Below are positions 1-9,144 of a stretch of 64,000 bases of DNA, piece after piece. The notes under the pieces are model-generated. The model was not told where the DNA came from, searched no databases, and was given only the letters and a program-made list of their open reading frames with translations. The DNA comes from Labrenzia sp. THAF82. Lineage in GTDB: Bacteria; Pseudomonadota; Alphaproteobacteria; Rhizobiales; Stappiaceae. Location: the NCBI RefSeq assembly GCF_009363435.1, contig NZ_CP045354.1, forward strand, positions 5,174,501 through 5,238,500, in the 5' to 3' direction. Numbering within the stretch: the first letter of the stretch is position 1; every line of letters starts with the position of its first letter. Both the position numbers and the translations under genes were made by a program.

Positions 1-56
1 TCCGACGCGCGCATTCGACTGGCGCGCTTGGCGTAAAGGCTTTCCCAGGTGGTCAT
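1..56 (-). CDS. PLP-dependent aminotransferase, N-terminal fragment cut by the window edge
   Basis: Only the first 18 codons are inside the window. They read MTTWESLYAKRASRMRAS, which resembles the start of class I/II aminotransferases of the MocR/2-aminoadipate type, where a Y-A-x-R-x-x-R-M-x-A-S stretch precedes the SEIRELL segment. The gene would be transcribed away from moaB, and the roughly 190 bp between them would hold both promoters. The assignment rests on 18 residues, so the family is tentative and the exact substrate is unknown. No strong ribosome binding site is visible before the ATG. Confidence 0.45.
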   Translation of the reverse strand, partial: MTTWESLYAKRASRMRAS

Positions 57-243
57 GGCGGGCTCACTGGCTTTCAAAAGAGACAAATTAAGTCAATAAT
101 ACTGACCTATATGTTTTGCAAGTGTCTCAATCTTGTTATTTTTTGTAATTTTATTACGCGAACATCAATGCAAGTCACACAAGCACAACCGAACTGGACC
201 CTGGGGTCTTGAGTGCCTAAGTGTTGGGGCAAAGGAGTTATTC

Positions 244-801
244 ATGTCACGTCTCGATGAAAGCCGCCCGTTCATTCCGCTCAATATTGCCGTACTGACG
301 GTGTCCGACACACGTTCACTGGATGAAGACAAGTCGGGCAAAACGCTTGCAGACCGGATCAAAAGCGCCGGCCATGCCCTGGCAGACCGCAAGATCGTCA
401 AGGATGACGTTCCGGCCATTCAAGAGATCGCAAAAGCCTGGATCGCGGACAAGGGTGTTGACGTCATTGTCTCTACCGGTGGGACCGGCTTTACCGGTCG
501 GGACGTGACACCTGAGGCCATGGAGCCGCTGTTTGAAAAGCGCATGGACGGATTTTCCGAAGTGTTCCATCGCATTTCCTATGACAAGATTGGAACGTCG
601 ACCATCCAGTCCCGGGCAACAGGCGGTGTGGCCGGAGCGACCTACATATTCGTGCTCCCCGGATCAACAGGAGCCTGCAAGGACGCATGGGACGGAATTT
701 TGAAGTGGCAGCTCGACTATCGGCACATGCCGTGCAACTTCGTTGAGATCATGCCGCGGCTCGATGAACATTTGAAACGCGGCAAACTCCAGGAGGCTTG
801 A
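244..801 (+). CDS. moaB: Molybdenum cofactor biosynthesis protein MoaB
   Basis: This is a 185-residue protein of the MoaB/MogA molybdopterin-binding fold. In the molybdenum cofactor pathway such proteins bind molybdopterin and adenylate it before metal insertion. The binding motif STGGTG is at residues 77-82, followed by GRDVTPEA, and the second conserved loop LPGSTGACKDAW is near residue 145. Length and motifs fit MoaB. I chose the ATG preceded by AAGGAG at about 8 bp; the frame stays open further upstream, but that part does not resemble the family. The next gene's ribosome binding site overlaps its end, so the two are probably cotranscribed. Confidence 0.9.
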   Translation: MSRLDESRPFIPLNIAVLTVSDTRSLDEDKSGKTLADRIKSAGHALADRKIVKDDVPAIQEIAKAWIADKGVDVIVSTGGTGFTGRDVTPEAMEPLFEKRMDGFSEVFHRISYDKIGTSTIQSRATGGVAGATYIFVLPGSTGACKDAWDGILKWQLDYRHMPCNFVEIMPRLDEHLKRGKLQEA

Positions 802-804
802 GAA

Positions 805-1305
805 TTGCCGTTTCTCATTCGGGTCGCAGTTCTGAACGATGAGCCGGCTGTTTCAGCATTGCTTCTCAAAAGTTACACAGCTCTGCTCAAGAGTGCTTAC
901 GATGCAGCAACTCTTGCCAAGGCTCTGCCGTTGATCACGCGTGCAAGACCTGAGCTACTGAGCTCCGGAAGTTATTATCTGGCGGAAACTGAAGACGGTC
1001 AGCTGGTCGGTGCCGGCGGCTGGACAAAGGCATCCCCGACAGGGCGTGGAGAGACGGAAAACAACGGCAACATCCGCCATTTCGGCACGGATCCTGAATT
1101 CACTGGTCAGGGAATTGGCCGCCTGTTGATGCAACGTTGCTTTAGCGACGCGAAGTCCCACGGTCTTTCTGAACTGAATTGCTATTCGACACTGAATGGC
1201 GAGCGTTTTTACCGCGCTTGCGGTTTTGAAAGTATCGAGCGAGTTCTCGTTCTTTTGCCTGGAGATGTCGAATTTCCTTCCATTCGCATGACCTGCCCCC
1301 TGTAA
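805..1305 (+). CDS. GNAT family N-acetyltransferase
   Basis: A 166-residue GNAT-fold acyl-CoA acetyltransferase with unknown acceptor. The acetyl-CoA pyrophosphate-binding motif A reads GQGIGRLL at residues 101-108, preceded by a strand with VGAGGW near residue 70, and the C-terminal strand YRACGFE is typical. The start is a TTG three bases after the moaB stop, preceded by AGGAGG inside the moaB end, which supports translational coupling. A link to molybdenum cofactor is only positional. The fold is clear; the substrate cannot be read from the sequence. Confidence 0.8.
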   Translation: MPFLIRVAVLNDEPAVSALLLKSYTALLKSAYDAATLAKALPLITRARPELLSSGSYYLAETEDGQLVGAGGWTKASPTGRGETENNGNIRHFGTDPEFTGQGIGRLLMQRCFSDAKSHGLSELNCYSTLNGERFYRACGFESIERVLVLLPGDVEFPSIRMTCPL

Positions 1306-1347
1306 CTTCAGCAGCAGCGGCCTAAATCAGCCGGAAAGGAGATTTGA

Positions 1348-2316
1348 ATGGGCATGCTCGTCGATGGCATCTGGGATCCCGATGCAACAGGAGACAGCGT
1401 TGATGGCGATCGCTTCGAAAGATCGAAAGCGCAGATCCGGAACTGGATCACACCGGACGGCTCCGCGGGGCAAACGGGGAAAGCCGGGTTTGGTGCAGAA
1501 AGCGGCCGCTACCATCTCTATGTTGCCTGGAATTGCCCCTGGGCACATCGCACCTTGTTGATGCGTGCGGTGAAAGGGCTTCAGGATCACATCGGAATTT
1601 CCATCCTCGCCCCTAAACGCACAGAGGACGGCTGGGTGTTTGACCCGCAAAGCGGCTATTTTGATGCCCTCTCCGGCGCCGCAGCCCTGCACCAGATCTA
1701 TGCGAAGGGCACCACTGACTATACAGGGCGGGTCACAGTACCCGTTCTATGGGACACCAGAACCGATACGCTGGTGAGCAACGAGTCGGCTGAAATCATT
1801 CGCATGCTCAACAGTGCCTTTCAGGACTTTGCTGAAAATCCGGTCGACTATTACCCGCGTGAGCTGCAGAGCGACATCGACGACTGGAATGCGTTCATTT
1901 ATCCGAAACTCAACAATGGTGTTTATCGCGCAGGCTTTGCACGCTCGCAAACAGCTTACGATGAAGCGGTAACCGAGGTCTTCGAAGCGCTGGATCGGAT
2001 TGAAAATGTGCTTGAGACTCGCTCCTGGTTGACGGGAGAAAGGATCACGGAGGCCGACATACGTCTCTTTCCGACGCTGGCACGGTTTGATGCCGCTTAT
2101 TGGAGCGCCTTCAAATGCAATAAACGCAGATTGATCGACTACCCGCATCTGTGGGCCTATGCCCGCCGTTTCTTTGCCCTAAAAGGTGTCGCCGACACGG
2201 TCAAGCTCGACATTTACCGGAGAGGCTACCACTCCAAAAGCGAGCTGCGAAACCCGAACGGTATTGTTCCGCTTGGACCGATCGTCGACTTTTATGAGCC
2301 GCTAGAAGCAGCCTAG
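1348..2316 (+). CDS. yqjG: Glutathionyl-hydroquinone reductase (Xi-class glutathione transferase)
   Basis: A 322-residue cytosolic protein of the ECM4/YqjG family, which uses glutathione to reduce glutathionyl-hydroquinones back to hydroquinones. The catalytic cysteine is Cys63 in WNCPWAHRT, in the thioredoxin-like N-terminal domain. The NESAEIIRMLN segment is the glutathione-binding part of the same domain. The C-terminal helical domain holds the family-typical ADIRLFPTLARFD and FKCNKRRLIDYPHLW blocks. The ATG is preceded by AAAGGAG. Length agrees with characterised members at about 320-330 residues. It stands alone between the GNAT gene and a convergent LysR gene. Confidence 0.9.
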   Translation: MGMLVDGIWDPDATGDSVDGDRFERSKAQIRNWITPDGSAGQTGKAGFGAESGRYHLYVAWNCPWAHRTLLMRAVKGLQDHIGISILAPKRTEDGWVFDPQSGYFDALSGAAALHQIYAKGTTDYTGRVTVPVLWDTRTDTLVSNESAEIIRMLNSAFQDFAENPVDYYPRELQSDIDDWNAFIYPKLNNGVYRAGFARSQTAYDEAVTEVFEALDRIENVLETRSWLTGERITEADIRLFPTLARFDAAYWSAFKCNKRRLIDYPHLWAYARRFFALKGVADTVKLDIYRRGYHSKSELRNPNGIVPLGPIVDFYEPLEAA

Positions 2317-2581
2317 GCCTTAGGCTCATCAATCGCCGGATGGCAGCAGGCTTGACGAAGGCGAGGCAGAATTGGCGCGTTTAACCGCCATTTGGCGTTG
2401 GAGAAAGTCCGTCCTATTTTCAGCGCTCGTTTGCGGAGCTTCAATATCAGCGTCACCCCGGACATTGCGACTTTGTCCGTTTGGTCGACCGGCGTCTGAA
2501 AGGCCAAAGTGACCCATACTGCTTTCCGGGCAATTGTCTGCAATACGCGTCAGGCCGATTGATAAGGCAGCAGGAGTATTT

Positions 2582-3493
2582 CTATTCCCCGATCTCCCAA
2601 GGGGCCGTTATCGCGAATTCACCTCGAAGAGTATCTAGGAAATCTTCGGCTCGCCGAGACAGCGGTCTGGCTGCCGGGCGAACCAGTTTTGCGTCTCGTC
2701 CATAGGTGCGGTGATCGTCCAGTACTGTCTCCAACGTCCCCTCCAGGATTGCATCGTTACAAACGAAACTGGGTTCCAGGCAAACACCCAGACCTGCTTT
2801 GGCCGCATCAACCAGGACGGTTCCATTGTTGGTGACAATGCGCGGTGATAGCCGCACATCCAGTTTTTGCCCGTTCGGGCGTGAAAACTGCCAGCGCGCG
2901 GGATCGGGTCCAACACGATACGCGAGCGCTGGAAACCCAGTCAGATCTTCTGGTGTGGTTGGGCGACCATACTGATCCCAAAAGGCCGGGCTGGCTGCGA
3001 CGACGTAGCGGACGGAAAAAAGTGGTTCCGAAGTCAGCGCCGGATCATCCAAATGCCCGAGACGTATTGCGAAATCAAATCCCCCTTCGATCAAGTCGAC
3101 GGGCCGATCACTCAATTCAATGTCGAAATGGATCTCGGGGTTTGACGCTGCAAACTGATTGGCAAGTGGTGCCAGGTAGCGCACACCGAAGGCGGGTGGG
3201 CAAGCGACACGAATGAGGCCTTTGATTGGTCTGTCTTGACCGGAAATCGCGCTGTCTGCTTCGTTCAGATCAGATATCAGCCGCAGACAGTGAGCGTAGT
3301 ATTCTCTCCCTCTTTCCGTGGCCTTTACGCCGCGCGTCGAGCGAAGCGTAAGTCTGACACCAAAACGTGCTTCCATTTCGTCGACCCTGCGGCTGACTGC
3401 TGAAATCGCCACGCCCTGGCGTTCAGCTGCAGCTGAAAACGAGCCTGTTTCGACGACGGCCACAAATGCTTCAATCTCGGCAAATCTATTCAT
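2582..3493 (-). CDS. LysR family transcriptional regulator
   Basis: A 303-residue LysR regulator with an N-terminal winged helix-turn-helix at residues 1-60 (EIEAFVAVVETGSFSAAA) and a C-terminal periplasmic-binding-like effector domain from about residue 90. It resembles the CrgA/DmlR-type LysR proteins that control neighbouring oxidoreductase or transport genes. It is divergent from the MFS transporter, and the intergenic region of about 110 bp is AT-rich with several short palindromes, so the MFS gene is its most likely target. The effector is unknown. Confidence 0.88.
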   Translation of the reverse strand: MNRFAEIEAFVAVVETGSFSAAAERQGVAISAVSRRVDEMEARFGVRLTLRSTRGVKATERGREYYAHCLRLISDLNEADSAISGQDRPIKGLIRVACPPAFGVRYLAPLANQFAASNPEIHFDIELSDRPVDLIEGGFDFAIRLGHLDDPALTSEPLFSVRYVVAASPAFWDQYGRPTTPEDLTGFPALAYRVGPDPARWQFSRPNGQKLDVRLSPRIVTNNGTVLVDAAKAGLGVCLEPSFVCNDAILEGTLETVLDDHRTYGRDAKLVRPAARPLSRRAEDFLDTLRGEFAITAPWEIGE

Positions 3494-3606
3494 TTGCTTT
3501 CCAAAAATTAGATATCAGATCTCAAATTAACACATCTACCGCAAATTATTAGGAATTGTATTGTCAGCCGATCCACGCTCTCGAATTGCCACTAGAGGAG
3601 CAAACT

Positions 3607-4803
3607 GTGCGACGGCGCTCTCAATCATTTCCGATTTTCACACTGGCTATCTTGTGGCTGGTCGGCTGGACACTGCGCGTGCCGGTTTTGGCCACACCAC
3701 CTTTGGCAACCCGTGTTGCGGAATCCTATGGGTTGGAAGCTATGGGTATCGGAGCTTTGACCATGTTGCCTGTGGTCGCCATTGCCTTTGGCGCGATTCC
3801 CGCGACACTTCTGATCGGACGCTTCGGTTTGAAAGCTGCAATTATTTTTGGCGTCTTGCTGATGGCGGTGGCGTCCACCGCACGCGGATATGCGCCTTCG
3901 AGTCTGATGCTTTTTGCGGTTTCTGTTCTTATGGGATTTGGCGTTGCCTTATTCCAGACTGCTTTACCTGCGGCGACCAGAGTGTGGACGCCCGGTCACA
4001 TTGCACTCGGCAATGCCGTCTACCTGAACGGTATGATGGTTGGGGAAGTGTCTGGGGCTGGATTGACCTTGCCTTTGGTGCTGCCGCTGGCCGGAGAAGA
4101 TTGGCGCATGGCATTGTTTTTGTGGTCTGTTCCCATCTTGCTTATTTCGTTGGCCGTGACATTCGTACGAGCACCCAAAGATACCAATACTGCGCCCGAA
4201 GCCGGTGTGAAGGATCTGGCATCGACTGCATCATTGCCAAACTGGAACGACACCCGCGTATGGCAATTTGGTTTGCTTCTTGCCGGATCGGTTGTCCTGT
4301 TTTTTGTCATCAACTCATATATTGGCGTGATACTGGATGCACGAGGTGAGCGCGAAGCACTTGCCTGGTTACTGTTGCTCTACAATGTAACACCCTTGCT
4401 GGCTTCTTTCGTAGTGTTGGCAAGTCCAGGTTGGATTGGCAGGCGGAGGCCGATAGCGGCATCTGCCGGATTGGCCGTGATTGGACTTGCTCTATTTACC
4501 TTCCTCTCCGGATGGGCTTCTTGGTTGGGTGCTCTGCTCACTGGGTTCGCAGCATCGGTGGAACTCATCCTATTGGTATCGCTGCCAGCCGTCATTGCAA
4601 AAGGAAGAGCTGTCACGCAGCTGACTGCGGGAATGACTTTGATCGGCTACGGCATTGCATTTCCACTGCCTATGATAGGTGGCTGGTTCGCTGAACACCT
4701 TGGCTGGCTGGAAATCTCTCTGATCCCGTCCTTGGTGTTCGGGGTTGCCGTTCTGATCCTGGCAGGAGAGCGCCGGTTTCCCGCCTACATCTGGGCACGA
4801 TAA
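3607..4803 (+). CDS. MFS transporter, CynX/NimT-like
   Basis: A 398-residue inner-membrane protein with about 12 hydrophobic segments, including LPVVAIAFGAIPATLLIGRF near residue 60 and a loop of about 35 residues between the two six-helix halves near residue 200. The sequence resembles the cyanate/2-nitroimidazole transporter branch of the major facilitator superfamily. I chose the GTG at 3607 because GAGGAG lies six bases upstream; the frame stays open for 17 more codons without a ribosome binding site. It is divergent from a LysR gene. The substrate cannot be deduced. Confidence 0.85.
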   Translation: MRRRSQSFPIFTLAILWLVGWTLRVPVLATPPLATRVAESYGLEAMGIGALTMLPVVAIAFGAIPATLLIGRFGLKAAIIFGVLLMAVASTARGYAPSSLMLFAVSVLMGFGVALFQTALPAATRVWTPGHIALGNAVYLNGMMVGEVSGAGLTLPLVLPLAGEDWRMALFLWSVPILLISLAVTFVRAPKDTNTAPEAGVKDLASTASLPNWNDTRVWQFGLLLAGSVVLFFVINSYIGVILDARGEREALAWLLLLYNVTPLLASFVVLASPGWIGRRRPIAASAGLAVIGLALFTFLSGWASWLGALLTGFAASVELILLVSLPAVIAKGRAVTQLTAGMTLIGYGIAFPLPMIGGWFAEHLGWLEISLIPSLVFGVAVLILAGERRFPAYIWAR

Positions 4804-4885
4804 GTGACGCTGGCTGTCTAAAGTGGTCGATGACCAAGTGACGACCAAGGTTGCCATTGTCCGCAGTTCGGCCGTTTGACCCAAT

Positions 4886-4940
4886 CGCAACGAGCACCTG
4901 ACCTCGGCAGGTAAGCGTGAAGCAGTTAGAGCTCGTTGCG
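4886..4940. repeat. Nested inverted repeat between convergent genes
   Basis: CGCAACGAGC at 4886-4895 is matched perfectly by GCTCGTTGCG at 4931-4940. Inside it, ACCTG at 4896-4900 pairs with CAGGT at 4908-4912. There is no T-run after either arm, so it is not a textbook intrinsic terminator. It lies in the 269-bp gap between the MFS gene and the cyclase gene, which converge. It could be a processed 3' structure or a remnant of a mobile repeat. Confidence 0.5.
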
Positions 4941-5072
4941 GGGATGCAGTACAGTCTGTCACCCCAACAACAACGAATGGCAAGCGCAATTCGAAACGGC
5001 CCTTCAACCTTGCTTCGGAAAATGACTTTTCCCCCAGACGGACATATGGTCCAACACGGCGGGTAACCTCTT

Positions 5073-6395
5073 CTATGCCAAGCTGTAGATGTCCACAGGC
5101 TCGCTGATGCCGCGCACATCGACCTGGCCGACTTTCGAGAGACCGCTCTCATTGGCCCCTGCAACTGTTGTCCCAGAAACCAGGATCAACGTTCCCTGTT
5201 CCTTGTTTAACGCTTCTAGGCGCGAGGCGAGATTGACCGCCTCACCATAGACGGTATAGGCAGCCCGACCTCCACCACCGACATTTCCAGCAATCACGGG
5301 GCCAGTGCTTACACCCACCCGAATCTCCAACCTCTCGCCTGCGAACGTGGTAGATTGCACTAGCTTCAATAGATCGACAGCGGCATCGATCCCATGTTGT
5401 CTGTGCTCCGGATCTTCTGCGGGCACGTTGAAGGTAGCAAGCACAGCATCGCCGATAAATTGGGTCACGACCCCGTTGTGCGTGCCGATCACTTCAGAGG
5501 CGGCTTCGAAGTAGGCGTTGAAAGTATCAACAATAGCCTGCGCTCCTTTGGTCTCGGTCAGCGCCGTGAACCCCGCTACGTCCGCAATAAGGACCGTTGC
5601 TTCCCTTTCCACCGGGGCCAATGCTCCTTCATGCTGGATCATGGAATCGGCAACCGATTTGGGGACAAAGCGGCCGAACAATTGCGAAATCGACGCAACG
5701 CCCCGTTCTGCCTCCAATTGGCGAAGAACAACACCACGTGCCCGTCGCATGACGATAGCAATGAGCGTTGCCACGACGAAAAAGATCGTAGCCTCTTGCA
5801 ACCGCGTGCCCGAGGCCGCGAAATCTACGTCCAGAAAGACGGCGAGAAATTCTTCCGGCGTTGGATTCATCGGGATATCACCCCATTCCAAAATCCGCTC
5901 CATACCCGAGCGAATGTATAAAAATGCCGCCATCCATCCGACCGCGCCCGCCACACCCGACCAGAAAACAAGGCCCGGTGAAAAACTGAACGCGGCAACG
6001 GCCAGTATGAGAAAATAGAAGGGGAACACTTGAAACCGGAAGATCATTACCTGCGGTACCTGACTTACAGGTTCGGCGGGCAGGAAGGCCACTGCTGCAC
6101 TCAGCAAGAAAACATCGATGGTGATAAAGACGTATTTCACCCAGGGCCGGTCAATGGACGATCCGATAATGCGGAAATGAAGCAGCCCGAGCGCTACGAA
6201 TACCAAACCGCCAAGGATGAAGTCCGGCGCCCGTTCGGCACCGCGGGTGAGCGCCATAAAGGTCGCAACGAACACGACCGTAATGATCCTGCCCTTGATG
6301 GCCAGCTTCAATCCCGCCTGCTCGGCAGCGTAGAACATCTGGTCGGATTCTGTCTCTTTGGTGTCGCTGTTCATGACCCGGAGCATGACCGTCAT
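5073..6395 (-). CDS. Membrane adenylate/guanylate cyclase (class III)
   Basis: A 440-residue protein with about six predicted membrane helices between residues 35 and 220 and a class III nucleotide cyclase domain from about residue 262. Metal-binding aspartates are Asp272 (ADVAGFT) and Asp316 (GDAVLATFN). The transition-state motif is in the YGEAVNLASRLE stretch near residue 385. These are what an active cyclase needs. The N-terminal helices have no domain I can name and probably act as sensor or anchor. Two in-frame ATGs seven or fewer residues downstream (for example 6374) are possible starts, since none has a clear ribosome binding site. ATP is the likelier substrate, but this is inferred. 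Confidence 0.85.
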   Translation of the reverse strand: MTVMLRVMNSDTKETESDQMFYAAEQAGLKLAIKGRIITVVFVATFMALTRGAERAPDFILGGLVFVALGLLHFRIIGSSIDRPWVKYVFITIDVFLLSAAVAFLPAEPVSQVPQVMIFRFQVFPFYFLILAVAAFSFSPGLVFWSGVAGAVGWMAAFLYIRSGMERILEWGDIPMNPTPEEFLAVFLDVDFAASGTRLQEATIFFVVATLIAIVMRRARGVVLRQLEAERGVASISQLFGRFVPKSVADSMIQHEGALAPVEREATVLIADVAGFTALTETKGAQAIVDTFNAYFEAASEVIGTHNGVVTQFIGDAVLATFNVPAEDPEHRQHGIDAAVDLLKLVQSTTFAGERLEIRVGVSTGPVIAGNVGGGGRAAYTVYGEAVNLASRLEALNKEQGTLILVSGTTVAGANESGLSKVGQVDVRGISEPVDIYSLA

Positions 6396-6803
6396 AAACC
6401 AAATTTCAAACTACAAAGTGACTGAGTAATTTCAACGTGTTTCACCTATTGCGTGTTGGCTTCGCCCACAAAAAGCACTCTGATTGCTATTGTGTGATAC
6501 GTCCGCTTCCTGCTCGAATTTCAAATTCAGCGCACCGCACCCAAGACCCTCCCTAGGCCCTAACCAGAAGTTCACCGTACCAAAAACAATACAGCTGCTT
6601 TGAACTGTCGTATCGGGCGGGAGTCGGTATTCCCTTTGCTTCTGAAAGCCGTCATTCATCGCAGTCGGATTGAATTCACAAGTTTGGCGTGGACTAGCCG
6701 TTCATTGTGGATCGGATCCACTAAACCTCTTCAGGAGTGCTTTTTTCAAAAGGAGGGCGTTCCTGACAATACGTAGATGACATATATTGGTCTGGAAGAA
6801 TGA
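6396..6803. other. Intergenic region, no gene supported
   Basis: The gap lies between the divergently transcribed cyclase and the hypothetical gene. It contains a perfect odd palindrome GTGGATC-G-GATCCAC at 6707-6721 that could be an operator, an AAAGGAGGG tract at 6749-6757, and an eight-codon frame at 6777-6803 (MTYIGLEE) whose TGA abuts the GTG of the next gene. A 75-codon frame on the minus strand has no recognisable features. Confidence 0.5.
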
Positions 6804-7688
6804 GTGACCAAACAGAGACCGGAGACTGAAGTGTCACCAAGCAAGGGCCGCGTTGAAAGACTGATTGATGCGATAGGCGCAGAGTTCCAGTCTCATCTTA
6901 TCGACTTGTGGAACACCTCCACGGTGTTTGATATTCAGGATGGCGGCGTTCAAAAGATGATCTCACGCGAAGCGCCATTTGGCGTCATTGGGATCAAGAT
7001 CCTGATGCGCAATCCGGGAGAGGTAAATCGTCTTTTTGAGCATCAATGGAATTTCAGCATCGGGATCACCGGATGTGAATTCACGCTTTTGGATGTCGAT
7101 TACCAGAACGACGTTTGGATCGGTGATGTGAATTTCGCCGAATTCGCAGGGCATGAACACATTGCCTACAAATCGGTTGAACACATGATTGCCTTTCAGG
7201 GCGATGATTACGGCGTCGGAAAAGTCTTCGTCGAAAAAATTGGGGCTCTCTGCCCCAGCCTGCTTGAAAAGCCACCCTTGTTCTTTCGACTGCCGCGCAG
7301 GGCGCCACCTGCCTACAGATTCACGGCAGCACCCAAGGCCGTTCGAGAGGAAGTCGGCCTTTCACCTGATGACGGCATGGTCCTGATTGAGGCGATGATC
7401 AAGGAACACGGGATTGAACCCTATACGATCCTTCTGTCCTGCCATTCTGATGAAAACTTCTGGCTGGTTGACCTCCCTGAAGCGCTTGTCGACCGTTACC
7501 AGCATGGCCTGATTGATCCGAGCCTTGGTGAACACCATTCAAATCTCGAGGTTGGGGTTTCCATTACGGCAGAGGCTCTGAGGAACAAGGTCCGGCAGAA
7601 ACCAAACAGCGCAGTGCGTGACAAAGGCGTCTTTTTCTCCATGTCCGGTAGCGGTTCTGCGTCAGGTTACTTGAACGGATTGAATTGA
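6804..7688 (+). CDS. Conserved-looking hypothetical protein, function unknown
   Basis: A 294-residue protein that I do not recognise. It is soluble, with no signal peptide or membrane segment. It is acidic and rich in aromatic residues in the middle (HQWNFSIGITGCEFTLLDVDY). A proline-rich basic patch at about residues 160-175 may be a linker between two domains. The tail is Ser/Gly-rich (FSMSGSGSASGYLNGLN). The start is uncertain: GTG at 6804 follows a weak GGAAG and abuts the stop of an eight-codon frame, while GTG at 6831 follows GGAG with six-base spacing. Codon use resembles the neighbours, so it is probably a real gene. Confidence 0.6.
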   Translation: MTKQRPETEVSPSKGRVERLIDAIGAEFQSHLIDLWNTSTVFDIQDGGVQKMISREAPFGVIGIKILMRNPGEVNRLFEHQWNFSIGITGCEFTLLDVDYQNDVWIGDVNFAEFAGHEHIAYKSVEHMIAFQGDDYGVGKVFVEKIGALCPSLLEKPPLFFRLPRRAPPAYRFTAAPKAVREEVGLSPDDGMVLIEAMIKEHGIEPYTILLSCHSDENFWLVDLPEALVDRYQHGLIDPSLGEHHSNLEVGVSITAEALRNKVRQKPNSAVRDKGVFFSMSGSGSASGYLNGLN

Positions 7689-7958
7689 TTTTGAGTTGTC
7701 TCGGGACATTTTTCGCTGCGAGAAGGCACGCAATTCCCGACTACTTCCACACCAACTCAAAACCGACCTTCGCTGCGAGTGTACTGAACGGCAAAAATGC
7801 ACCGCCAATCCAGGCTTAAGCCGATCAATGTTTCAACCAAAAATGTGGCTATAACTTCCCGTTAGAACGAATGACCAAGTTGCATGACGGAGCTGCCGTT
7901 CGCTGCAGCTGCGGCAATGTCTGCTTTGACAGGATTGTGAAACTCGCCGGAAGAACCG

Positions 7959-8819
7959 TTATCTGTCTGGACTTCTTGGCATATCGCCTTGCGCAATGTA
8001 CGCATCGTAGACAGCCGTCCAGTCTTCGTGCCAACGGCTGAGGGGCGGGCGGTTTTCAATGATATCTCCCATGGCCCAGACCATACGCTTTTCGTCCAGT
8101 TCCCGGTCGACATCATTGTCTGGACACAGGATATAGAAATCCCCTCTTTTGACACTTTGCAGCGCAAAGGCGGCAGTTTGGTCTGGGGTCCAAGCTCCTG
8201 CTGGCTTCTCTGCGCGGTCGCCTGCAGTGAGTTCCGTGAATACAAAGCCAGGGATGAGAAGGTGGGCGTTAATGCGCGGGCCATTAACATTCCGCAGTTG
8301 ATGTTCCAAAGCCTCGGTATATGTTTTCAAAGCCGCTTTGGAGACATTATAGGCCGGGTTTCCAGGAGGGGCTGTTATGCCCTGCTTGGATCCTGTGTTG
8401 ATCACCAGGCCAGGGCGAGCGCGGGCAATCATATCGGGAACAAACACCTGGCATCCGTGGATGATGCCCCAAAGGTTCACACCCATAACATTTTGCCATT
8501 TATCAAGGGGGCCTAACGCATCACTTGACGGCTCAATTCCCGCATTATTGACAAGAACGTCAATACCGCCAAATCGCGCATTGACCTGTTCTCGCAGCTC
8601 TTGCAGAGCAACGCGGTCGGACACATCGACAACAGCTGTCATAACCTCGGTTCGCGTCAACGCCGTTACGGCCGAGCGGAGTGTATCGGCGCGATTGTCC
8701 ACCAGGACGAGCTTCAGTCCCATCTCAGCAAAGCGTTTTGCCAAGGCAAAGCCTATACCGGCGGCCCCGCCAGTGATCAGCGCAACTTTGTCCCTCGCAA
8801 ATGCCGGATGATGTGTCAT
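7959..8819 (-). CDS. Short-chain dehydrogenase/reductase (SDR)
   Basis: A 286-residue classical SDR. The nucleotide-binding loop TGGAAGIG is at residues 16-23, NNAG at 91-94, the catalytic serine at Ser144 (NTGSKQG), and Tyr157 and Lys161 form YxxxK. Asp41 after the second strand suggests NAD rather than NADP as cofactor. The C-terminal extension of about 40 residues (DRELDEKRMVWAMGDIIENRPPLSRW) is typical of members acting on larger or cyclic alcohols. It is divergent from a LysR gene that may control it. The substrate is unknown. Confidence 0.88.
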   Translation of the reverse strand: MTHHPAFARDKVALITGGAAGIGFALAKRFAEMGLKLVLVDNRADTLRSAVTALTRTEVMTAVVDVSDRVALQELREQVNARFGGIDVLVNNAGIEPSSDALGPLDKWQNVMGVNLWGIIHGCQVFVPDMIARARPGLVINTGSKQGITAPPGNPAYNVSKAALKTYTEALEHQLRNVNGPRINAHLLIPGFVFTELTAGDRAEKPAGAWTPDQTAAFALQSVKRGDFYILCPDNDVDRELDEKRMVWAMGDIIENRPPLSRWHEDWTAVYDAYIAQGDMPRSPDR

Positions 8820-9144
8820 TTGGTGAACCTTTCTTTTTGTATCGACTTTGTCGTGTCTTGGCTTGCAGCGACCTGCGCTTCGCAGCTGACCTTGGTTGGG
8901 AATGGCAAGTCCGCGAGCTCGCGCATGCCCATTCTACGTATATCCGGATGGGAGAATGGATCGGTCCGCCAGCGTTCATATTCGGTCTGATGATCAACGG
9001 AGCACAGCCGATGTAAGCGCAGAAGCAGTCGTGTGAACCATTTTTTGGAAGGAGTGAGATAGATGATCAACATGCCCAATGAGCTAACACGGCAAGTTCC
9101 AGATTCTGATCGAAATATTCTCGCTTTGGGTATAGAAAAGCTAT
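8820..9144. other. Divergent intergenic region
   Basis: This gap separates the SDR and LysR start codons and must hold both promoters. I see no convincing gene, terminator or long palindrome. Short frames here lack family similarity and ribosome binding sites. Confidence 0.4.

Noticed and set aside
4886..4895. GCAACGAGC resembles the 16S rRNA core sequence
   Set aside because: Only nine bases match and there is no surrounding rRNA sequence.
6432..6659. A 75-codon minus-strand frame upstream of the cyclase gene
   Set aside because: No ribosome binding site, no homology that I can recognise, and the composition is that of noncoding DNA.
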